Below, one piece after another: positions 37,614 through 44,008 of a stretch of DNA of 64,000 nucleotides. Both the position numbers and the translations under genes were made by a program. Where the stretch lies: NCBI GenBank assembly GCA_036004665.1, contig DASYRG010000074.1, positions 4,449-68,448 of the forward strand. Direction: 5' to 3'. How positions within the stretch are numbered: the stretch's first letter is position 1; every line of letters begins with the position of its first letter. Below the pieces are notes generated by a model that worked only from the letters and a program-made list of their open reading frames with translations, had not been told where the DNA came from and ran no database searches. The stretch is from JACQGZ01 sp036004665 (lineage in GTDB: Bacteria > Sysuimicrobiota > Sysuimicrobiia > Sysuimicrobiales > Humicultoraceae).

Positions 37614-38543
37614 CTACGGCCGGCGTGCCACGAGCGCGCGCCACTCCTCCCGGGCGCGCGGCTCCTCGAGGGTCAGTCCGGCCCGGACGAAGGCGTCGGC
37701 GACGCCGCCCAGCCCGGCCTCGATGATCCCCGAGGCGACGATCAGTCCGCCAGGGCGCAGCCGGGAGGGGACCGCCGCCGCCATCTGAGCCAGAGCGTCG
37801 GCAGTGAGGTTGGCTACCAGGAGATCCACAGGAGACACCACGGGGGCAAGGAGATTCCCCATCCTCACCGTGACGCGATCGGCCACGCCGTTTCCCGCGA
37901 CGTTCGCCGCCGCCACGCGGAGCGCGAGGGGGTCGTCATCAACGGCCAGGACGGACCCGGCGCCGAACCGCGCCGCCACGATCGCCAGAATCCCGGACCC
38001 CGTCCCGACGTCGGCGACGGTGTCGCCAGGACGCAGGCGCTCCTCCAGCACCATCAGGCACAACTGGGTACTCGGGTGCAGCCCGCTGCCGAACGCCATC
38101 CCCGGATCCAGCCGGATCACCACGTCGTCCGGTTCCGGGGCGGGTGTCTCCCACGACGGCACGATGAGGATCCGCCGGCCCACGCGGAACGCCCGGAAGT
38201 GCCTCCTCCATCCGGATGCCCAGGCGTCGTCTGCGATCTCGTCGGTGCGCAGCGCCGGCGCGAGTGGCGCCAGGCCCAGGCGTGGGAACTCCGCCAGTCG
38301 ACGGCGCAGCCCTGCCAGGATATCCTTCTCCGCAGGCACCGGAAGATAGGCGCGGAGGGTCATGCTGCCCTCTGCTCCGTCTTGCAGCTCGACCCCATCC
38401 GTCCCCGCCTCCCAGAGGAGGGCGGCCACCGCCTCCGCGGCGTGCTGAGGGACCGTGACGGTAAGGACGACGTAGCGGGCGGGCGTCTGCAGCGAGGCGA
38501 CGGCGGCTCCGGCTACTGCAGGAGGTCCTTCATCTTTTTCCAC
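37614..38543 (-). CDS. prmA: Ribosomal protein L11 methyltransferase PrmA
   Basis: Trimethylates lysines and the N-terminus of ribosomal protein L11. The 309-residue product has the N-terminal substrate domain (residues 20-110) and a Rossmann methyltransferase domain with TVADVGTGSGILAIVAARFGA and the loop LLVANLTADAL. The start (GTG 38541-38543) overlaps dnaJ by 31 bases; homologues start near residue 22, where no start codon exists in frame, so the N-terminal extension is probably real. Part of the conserved heat-shock operon. Confidence 0.93.
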   Translation of the reverse strand: MEKDEGPPAVAGAAVASLQTPARYVVLTVTVPQHAAEAVAALLWEAGTDGVELQDGAEGSMTLRAYLPVPAEKDILAGLRRRLAEFPRLGLAPLAPALRTDEIADDAWASGWRRHFRAFRVGRRILIVPSWETPAPEPDDVVIRLDPGMAFGSGLHPSTQLCLMVLEERLRPGDTVADVGTGSGILAIVAARFGAGSVLAVDDDPLALRVAAANVAGNGVADRVTVRMGNLLAPVVSPVDLLVANLTADALAQMAAAVPSRLRPGGLIVASGIIEAGLGGVADAFVRAGLTLEEPRAREEWRALVARRP

Positions 38544-39622
38544 AGCGACCTCTTCTGCGGCCGGACCTTCTCTCCGCGCAGCCCCGCGAGAGCCACGAGA
38601 GCATCGCGCTGCTGAAGCGTGAGATCGTCGGGGATGGTCACACGCAGCCGGACGTAGAGGTCCCCCTTCCCCCCGCGCAGCTCCGGCATCCCCTGGTCGC
38701 GCAGCCGCAGCCGCGCCCCGGGCTGCGTGCCGGGAGGAAGGGCCACGGGGATCTTGCCGTCCAGGCCCGGCACCTCGATCTCATCGCCAAGAGCCGCCTG
38801 CAGCATGGTGATGGGCACTTCCGTGAAGAGGTCGGCGCCCTCCCGCTGAAAGGTCCGGTGTGGTGTGACATGGATGACCACGTACAGATCGCCGCGCGCC
38901 CCCCCGCGGATCCCGCCCTCCCCTTCCCCCGGCAACCGCAGCCGCATCCCGTCGTCGACGCCCGGCGGGATCTTCACCGTCAGGTCGCGGGGCATCTCCC
39001 GGCGGCCGGTGCCCTCGCATTCGGGGCAGGGATGGCGGATGATCGTCCCGCGCCCGCCGCACTCACGGCAGGTCACCACCTGCGTGAAGGTGCCGAAGAC
39101 GGTCTGCTGCCCGTACCGCAGCTCCCCCGCACCACGGCAGGTGGGGCAGGTCTCTGGGGCCGAGCCTTTCTCGCGTCCCGTGCCAAAACAGACCGGGCAG
39201 GTCTCCTGCCGCGGCACCGAGACGACGCGCTCTACCCCGGCGGCCGCCTCCTCCAGCGAGATCTCCAGGTCGAGGCGCAGGTCGGCTCCGCCGACTGCCT
39301 CCTCGGCGCGGCCCCGAGCCGTTCCCCGTCCGCGCCGGCCGAAGAAGACCTCGAAGAGATCGTCGAAGGGCGAGAAGATGTCGCCGAACCCCCCGGCCGG
39401 CATCTCCCCGACCGTGCCGAAGCGATCGTATTGGGAGCGCCGCTCCGGGTCGCCGAGGACGTAGTACGCTTCGTTGATCTGCTTGAAGCGTTCCTCCGCC
39501 TGCGGGTCGTCCTTGCGTACGTCGGGGTGAAACTCACGGGCCAACCGGCGATAGGCTGCCTTCACCTGCTCCCGCGTGGCCGCCTGCTCGATGCCGAGAA
39601 TCGCGTAGTAGTCCTTGGCCAT
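38513..39622 (-). CDS. dnaJ: Chaperone DnaJ
   Basis: Hsp40 co-chaperone that delivers clients to DnaK and triggers its ATPase. The 369-residue product has the J domain with HPD (about residue 36), a short Gly/Phe-rich linker (GEMPAGGFGDIF), four zinc-finger repeats (CPVCFGTG, CPTCRGAG, CRECGGRG, CPECEGTG) and the C-terminal client-binding barrels. ATG 39620-39622 gives the usual MAKDYY start. It follows hrcA by 28 bases; grpE and dnaK, which normally lie between them, are absent here. Confidence 0.97.
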   Translation of the reverse strand: MAKDYYAILGIEQAATREQVKAAYRRLAREFHPDVRKDDPQAEERFKQINEAYYVLGDPERRSQYDRFGTVGEMPAGGFGDIFSPFDDLFEVFFGRRGRGTARGRAEEAVGGADLRLDLEISLEEAAAGVERVVSVPRQETCPVCFGTGREKGSAPETCPTCRGAGELRYGQQTVFGTFTQVVTCRECGGRGTIIRHPCPECEGTGRREMPRDLTVKIPPGVDDGMRLRLPGEGEGGIRGGARGDLYVVIHVTPHRTFQREGADLFTEVPITMLQAALGDEIEVPGLDGKIPVALPPGTQPGARLRLRDQGMPELRGGKGDLYVRLRVTIPDDLTLQQRDALVALAGLRGEKVRPQKRSLWKKMKDLLQ

Positions 39623-39650
39623 CTGCGGTTGGCGCATGTCGGGGGCGGGC

Positions 39651-40679
39651 TTAGGCGCTGAGGTGGGTGAGCGCTTCGCTCAGATTCTGCGCCAGGAAGC
39701 GCACCACCGGGAGGGCCCGTTCATAGCGCATCCGCCGCGGTCCGAGGATGGCCAGGGTGCCCATCGTTCGTCCCTCCACGCCGTAGCTGGCGGCGACGAG
39801 ACTGCACTCGACCATGGAGGCGGAGGCGAACTCGCTGCCGATGGTGACCCAGGCGGTGCGCCCGGGAATCGGGCGCATCAGTTCGGCCAGCATGTCGGCG
39901 TGGTCGAGCGTCGAGAGGATCGGGGAGATGGTCTCCAGATGCCGGAACTCCGGTTGCGCCAGCAGGAGGCTCATCCCCTCCACCACCACCCGCCCCGTGG
40001 CGGCACGGCGCAGTTCTCGTTCGATCCACCGGCGCAGGTAGTTGAAGAGTCGATCGGAGTACGCGGCTTCCCCCACTACGACCTCGAGGCGCTCGCGCGT
40101 GATCTCAGCCAGCGTCAGCCCGCCCAGGGCGCCGCTGATCCAGCGGGAGAGTCGGTCGAGGGACTCGGGGTCGATTGCCTCGGGCAGGTCCACCGGCTGT
40201 CCCTCGAACACCCCGGTGTCGGTGACGATCAGTCCCTGGACCCGGTGGACATCGCGGGGGATGAAACGGAGATGACGGAAGACCTGCTCCTGCGGCCGCA
40301 CCATGGCGATCACCGAGGGGTAGTGCACCTCCTCGGCGAGCGCCCGCGCGGCTCCCTCAATCAGCCGCTCCGCCTCCTCGGCCAGCGAGTGGATCTGCCG
40401 GCGAAGGCGCTGCCGCTCCTCGGGGGTGAGACGCTCCTCGGCGAGCAGGCTATCCACGTAGAACCGGTAGGCGCGGTCGGTGGGCACGCGGCCGGCGGAG
40501 GTGTGCGGCTGAGAGAGAAACCCCAGCTCCTCCAGCGTCGCCATCTCGTGACGGATCGTGGCCGAACTGACGCCGAGATCCACTCGCCGCAGCACCGCGT
40601 CCGACGCCACCGGTTCGGTGGAACGGATGTACTCTTGAATAATCGCGGCCAGAATGCGCCCCTTGCGCGCGTCCAGCAT
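39651..40679 (-). CDS. hrcA: Heat-inducible transcription repressor HrcA
   Basis: HrcA represses class I heat-shock genes by binding CIRCE and needs GroEL for activity. The 342-residue product has the winged helix (SSATIRHEMATLEELGFLSQPHTSAGRVPTD region, residues 37-68), a GAF-like domain and a dimerisation part. ATG 40677-40679 has GGGAG at about six bases. A near-perfect CIRCE lies 22 bases upstream, indicating autoregulation together with dnaJ, prmA and rsmE. Confidence 0.96.
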   Translation of the reverse strand: MLDARKGRILAAIIQEYIRSTEPVASDAVLRRVDLGVSSATIRHEMATLEELGFLSQPHTSAGRVPTDRAYRFYVDSLLAEERLTPEERQRLRRQIHSLAEEAERLIEGAARALAEEVHYPSVIAMVRPQEQVFRHLRFIPRDVHRVQGLIVTDTGVFEGQPVDLPEAIDPESLDRLSRWISGALGGLTLAEITRERLEVVVGEAAYSDRLFNYLRRWIERELRRAATGRVVVEGMSLLLAQPEFRHLETISPILSTLDHADMLAELMRPIPGRTAWVTIGSEFASASMVECSLVAASYGVEGRTMGTLAILGPRRMRYERALPVVRFLAQNLSEALTHLSA

Positions 40680-40701
40680 GAGCTCTCCCGTCCGCGGCGC
40701 A

Positions 40702-40728
40702 TTAGCACTCTGCGCCGCCGACTGCTAA
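40702..40728. promoter_or_regulatory. CIRCE operator
   Basis: TTAGCACTC, nine bases, GACTGCTAA. This matches the CIRCE inverted repeat (TTAGCACTC-N9-GAGTGCTAA) at all but one position. It lies between the hrcA promoter and its start codon, as expected for HrcA autoregulation. Confidence 0.96.
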
Positions 40729-40737
40729 TTTCGGTTC

Positions 40738-40767
40738 AGCCTACACCGCCCCTTCGACCACTGTCAA
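40738..40767 (-). promoter_or_regulatory. hrcA promoter
   Basis: The minus strand has TTGACA (40762-40767), 18 bases, then TAGGCT (40738-40743). The -35 overlaps the murJ stop codon. The predicted start of transcription falls at or just upstream of CIRCE, so the operator would be within the transcript start region. Confidence 0.65.
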
Positions 40768-42407
40768 ACCACCCGCGCCTCGGGGACGGCGCGGAGGCGG
40801 CGGAGGAGCAAGTCTCGCAGCACCCGGATCTCCTCGACCCCGAGCGCCCAGGACGCCGCCAGGAAGAGGAGAACGCCCACGCCTCCTCCCGCGGCTAGGA
40901 GCCCGGCCCCCTCGATTACCCCCGTTCCCATCCGCCCCGCGCCCCAGCCCGCCACCGCCGCCGCGGCGGCCCCGCCGAGGGCCGCCGCCGCTCCCGCCCG
41001 GGCGGCCGTGCGGAGCATCCGAGTCCCTTCCAGCCCGCCGAGGCGGCGCCGCAGCCCGGCCAGCAGCAGCGCGGCGCTGGTGAGGTTGACCATCGACGTC
41101 GCCAGGGCGATGCCCGTGGCCCCGGCCGCGCGCATCAATCCAAGGGTGAGGAGGATGTTGAGGAGGATCATCGCCGCCCCGATGCGGAGCGGGGTCATCA
41201 TGTCCTGCATCGCATAGAAGGTCCGGGTGATCACCGCGTAGAGGGCCACCCCGGCCAGCCCGGCGGCGTACCCACGGAGCGCGCCGGCCACCGCGGCCGT
41301 GGCCCCCGAGGTGAACTCGCCCCGTTCGAAGATCAGCCGGACCACGAGGGGCGCGAGCGCCAGCAGCAGGGCCACCACCGGGAGGATCAGCACCAGCGTC
41401 ATCCGCAGGCCGAAGGCGGTGGAGCTCCGCAACCCCTCGCGATCGCGGGCGGCAGCTTGCCGCGCCAGCGTCGGGAAGACGACCGTGGCTAGTGAGATGG
41501 CAAAGATTCCCACCGGCGCCTGCATCACCTCGTAGGCATAGTCGAGGACAGCCACCGCGTTGACCCCCGGGCGGGGCGGGAGGAAGGAGGCGAAGAACCG
41601 GGCGACGTAGGCGTTGATCTCCAGCACCGCCAGGCCCAACGCGGCCGGGCCGGCCAGCCGCATCAGCGTACGAACGGCGGGATCGCCCAGCGAGAGGATG
41701 GGGCGGTACCGAAAGCCGGCCCACCGCATCGCCGGCAGCTGCACGGCAAACTGGACCGCGGTCCCCAGAACCCAGGCGACCGCCAGCCCTGCAACGCCCA
41801 TCCGCGGACCGAGCCAGAGCGTCCCCGCGATGACCACGACGTTGAAGAGCAGCGGAGCGAGTGCGGGCGCCGTGAAGCGCTGATGCGCCTGGAGGAACCC
41901 CGTCGCGAAGATGGAGAGCGCCAGGAAGAGCATGGCCAGGAAGATGATTCGGGTCAACGACGCGGCCAGGGTGAGCAGCCCTGCCTGCGCCGCAAACCCC
42001 GGGGCGGCGATCCGCACGAGCAGGGGAGCCAGCACTTCCCCTGCCAGCACCATCGCCAGAGCGACGAGCAGAACCAGGTTGAAGAGCAGCGCGCCGACGC
42101 GGGCGGTCTCCTCCCGATCCCCCCGGTTCAGGTAGTCCGTGATCGTTGGGATGAAGACGATGGAGAGAGTGCCTCCCAGCAACAGCCGCTGAACGAAGAA
42201 GGGAAGCGAGTAGGCGACGACGTATGCGGCCCGCGCGTTGGACGCCCCGAAGAGCGCGGCCGCGACGACCTCCCTGATCAGCCCGAGACCCCGGCTGGCG
42301 ACCGTGGCCGCGGCCAGGAGCGTAGCCGCACGGGCGAGCCGCCGCGCCGTGGGGGTGAGATCCGCGGTCACCGCTGGCGCCACATCTCCGTCAACCGCTG
42401 GCGCCAC
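40764..42407 (-). CDS. murJ: Lipid II flippase MurJ
   Basis: Flips lipid II across the membrane for peptidoglycan synthesis. The 547-residue product has 14 predicted hydrophobic helices of the MVF family and the characteristic first block ATVASRGLGLIREVVAAALFGASNA, then DYAYEVMQAPVGIFAISLATVVFPTLA and YAMQDMMTPLRI. The N-terminus is uncertain: two GTG codons (42405-42407 and 42381-42383) lie in a perfect 24-base tandem repeat, each with GGAG two bases upstream, so the repeat doubles DGDVAPAV. It occupies the place where lepA and hemW lie in Bacillus. Confidence 0.93.
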   Translation of the reverse strand: MAPAVDGDVAPAVTADLTPTARRLARAATLLAAATVASRGLGLIREVVAAALFGASNARAAYVVAYSLPFFVQRLLLGGTLSIVFIPTITDYLNRGDREETARVGALLFNLVLLVALAMVLAGEVLAPLLVRIAAPGFAAQAGLLTLAASLTRIIFLAMLFLALSIFATGFLQAHQRFTAPALAPLLFNVVVIAGTLWLGPRMGVAGLAVAWVLGTAVQFAVQLPAMRWAGFRYRPILSLGDPAVRTLMRLAGPAALGLAVLEINAYVARFFASFLPPRPGVNAVAVLDYAYEVMQAPVGIFAISLATVVFPTLARQAAARDREGLRSSTAFGLRMTLVLILPVVALLLALAPLVVRLIFERGEFTSGATAAVAGALRGYAAGLAGVALYAVITRTFYAMQDMMTPLRIGAAMILLNILLTLGLMRAAGATGIALATSMVNLTSAALLLAGLRRRLGGLEGTRMLRTAARAGAAAALGGAAAAAVAGWGAGRMGTGVIEGAGLLAAGGGVGVLLFLAASWALGVEEIRVLRDLLLRRLRAVPEARVV

Positions 42408-42417
42408 ATCTCCGTCA
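42370..42417. repeat. Perfect 24-base tandem repeat at the murJ start
   Basis: Two identical 24-base units (42370-42393 and 42394-42417). Each contains, on the minus strand, GGAGAT followed by GTG. The unit length is a multiple of three, so murJ stays in frame and simply gains or loses eight residues. It also lies in the 66-base divergent spacer with rpsT. Confidence 0.95.
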
Positions 42418-42473
42418 ATGGTAGAATGACCGTCCGGCGCTGGTCGGAGCGATCTTCATTGGTGAGGTGCAGT

Positions 42474-42719
42474 GTGGCAAAACGCATTCGGTCGGGACTG
42501 AAACGGCTGCGGCAGACGGCGAAGCGGACGGGGCATAATCAGGCCATCCGTTCCCGTCTCAAGACCCTGGTGAAGCGGGCGGGCGGCGGAACGTCCGACG
42601 ACCTGCTCGCCGCCATCAAGGCGCTCGATTCAGCCACGGCCGCGGGGATCGTGCACAAGAACGCGGCTGCGCGGCGCAAGTCGCGCCTCATCCGCCGCCA
42701 GCGGGCCGCCGCGGGCTAA
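42474..42719 (+). CDS. rpsT: Ribosomal protein S20
   Basis: Small-subunit primary binding protein. The 81-residue, lysine/arginine-rich product starts AKRIRSGLKRLRQTAKRT and ends in a KSRLIRRQ helix, the normal S20 layout. GTG 42474 is preceded by GAGGTG. The long in-frame extension upstream is antisense to murJ and is ignored. The 3' end overlaps the convergent holA by 32 bases. rpsT next to holA is conserved in Bacillota, where it also runs opposite to holA. Confidence 0.94.
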   Translation: MAKRIRSGLKRLRQTAKRTGHNQAIRSRLKTLVKRAGGGTSDDLLAAIKALDSATAAGIVHKNAAARRKSRLIRRQRAAAG

Positions 42720-43686
42720 CCCCCGCGCCCACCGCAGCAGACAGCGCGGGCTCGCCGCACACTCGCAGGACCAGCGTCTCCAGCGCCAGGAGCGGCGCGC
42801 CCGTGGACTTCACTGCCCGGTCCGCCTCCTCCAGCAGCGCGAAGATCCCTGAAAAATCCTCCCTCCGATACCGGCGCGCCTGATCCAGCAGTTTTCCGGC
42901 ACGGTAGGGGTGGAGCCCGAGCGCGGCGGCCACCCCCGCGGCGTCGCGCGCCGCAAGCGCCGAGACCCTGGCCAGCCAGCGAAAGTGGCCCGCGATCGTC
43001 GCCAGGATCGGCAAGGGGTGCTCGCTCTGCAACAGCCCCTCCAGCGCCTGCATCGCCCGTGCGGTTCGTCGCTCGCCCAGGGCATCGGTGAGATCCCAAT
43101 ACTTCGTCTCACTCAGGCGGCTGGCCATGACCTCGACGTCTTCGACGGTGATCTCCGGACGATCGCCGACGTAGGCGACCAGCTTGTGCACCTCCAGCTG
43201 CAACACCCGCAGACCCACTCCGGCCGCCGCCACCAGTTCCGCGGCCGCCTGAGGGGCCATCCGTTTCCCCGCCCGCTTGGCTACCTGCGTCACCCATGCC
43301 GGCGCGTCCCGCTCGCGCAGTGGATCGCATGGGTGGATGCGTCCGTGCTGCTGGATGACCTTGTAGAGGCGGGTGCGACGATCGAGGGCGGAGGCGGTGA
43401 AGACCGCGACGGTGGGCGGCGCGCCGCGGGAGAGATACTCCTCCATCGCCCGGACTCCGTCGGGGGTGAGCGCGTCCAGCCGTTTCACCACCACGACGCG
43501 ACGATCGCCGAAGAAGGGGAGCGTGTCCAGGCGGGTGATGATCTCCCCGACTTCGCTCTCCTCCGCGTCGAGCGTGTCCAGGTTCAGGGGCCGGTCCTCA
43601 GGCGGCAGCTTCTCGTCGATGAGCGCCGCAACTCCCTCGTCGATGCGCAGATCCTCCTCACCGAGGAACAGATGCAGGGCGTTCAC
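42688..43686 (-). CDS. holA: DNA polymerase III delta subunit
   Basis: HolA opens the sliding clamp in the clamp loader. The 332-residue product begins HLFLGEEDLRIDEGV and has FGDRRVVVVKRLD, VAVFTASALDRRTRLYKV and the C-terminal helical collar region (YRAGKLLDQARRY). Start is GTG 43684-43686, overlapping the DUF3006 stop by 4 bases. Overlap with rpsT at the other end is convergent. Order comEC-holA-rpsT matches Bacillota. Confidence 0.94.
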   Translation of the reverse strand: MNALHLFLGEEDLRIDEGVAALIDEKLPPEDRPLNLDTLDAEESEVGEIITRLDTLPFFGDRRVVVVKRLDALTPDGVRAMEEYLSRGAPPTVAVFTASALDRRTRLYKVIQQHGRIHPCDPLRERDAPAWVTQVAKRAGKRMAPQAAAELVAAAGVGLRVLQLEVHKLVAYVGDRPEITVEDVEVMASRLSETKYWDLTDALGERRTARAMQALEGLLQSEHPLPILATIAGHFRWLARVSALAARDAAGVAAALGLHPYRAGKLLDQARRYRREDFSGIFALLEEADRAVKSTGAPLLALETLVLRVCGEPALSAAVGAGVSPRRPAGGG

Positions 43687-43889
43687 AGGTGCCCTCCGTG
43701 GCGCAGGTGCTCGATCAGGGCGGCCGCTTCTGTCGGGTCGGCGTCGCCTTCGACCTCAAGGCGCACCGACAGCAGCGTCCCCGGCTTAGCCCCCGGAGGG
43801 AGCTGTGCGGCGGGGATGTAGGCGCGCCCGCCCTCTTCCAGCAAGATGACCGCCAGCCCATCTTCCACCCGGTCGATCATCCCTCGCAT
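43683..43889 (-). CDS. DUF3006 family small protein
   Basis: A 68-residue protein, MRGMIDRVEDGLAVILLEE then AYIPAAQLPPGAKPGTLLSV, the whole of DUF3006, a small beta-rich domain of unknown function. DUF3006 genes often sit beside ComEC-like metallo-beta-lactamase proteins, as here. ATG 43887-43889 has AAGGGTGG about eight bases upstream; ATG 43878-43880 is an alternative. The start lies in the last unit of a repeat array (43885-43967). The stop overlaps the holA start. Confidence 0.85.
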   Translation of the reverse strand: MRGMIDRVEDGLAVILLEEGGRAYIPAAQLPPGAKPGTLLSVRLEVEGDADPTEAAALIEHLRHGGHL

Positions 43890-43967
43890 GTCACCGCCAC
43901 CCTTGTGGGCGCATGTCACCGCCCCCTTGTGGGCGCATGTCACCGCCACCCCTTGTGGCTCATGTCA
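43885..43967. repeat. Tandem 24-26 base leader repeats with mini-ORFs
   Basis: Three consecutive units of 25, 24 and 26 bases (from 43885, 43910 and 43934) and a partial fourth (43961-43967). On the minus strand each unit ends in GGTGACATG. Upstream ATGs at 43963 and 43938 open short frames, MSHKGWR-stop and MRPQGGGDMRPQGWR-stop, each ending with TGA one base before the next unit's ATG. The last TGA stands one base before the DUF3006 ATG. Confidence 0.9.
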
Positions 43968-44008
43968 GCCACACTCTCGCGCGCATTCAGTGCCCCTCCC
44001 CGGCCATG

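Noticed and set aside
42370..42417. Repeat considered as a transposon footprint
   Set aside because: Perfect in-frame tandem duplication inside murJ, no inverted repeats or transposase; replication slippage is simpler.
43885..43967. Repeat array considered as CRISPR
   Set aside because: Units are directly abutting without unique spacers, and lie across a gene start; no cas genes in the window.
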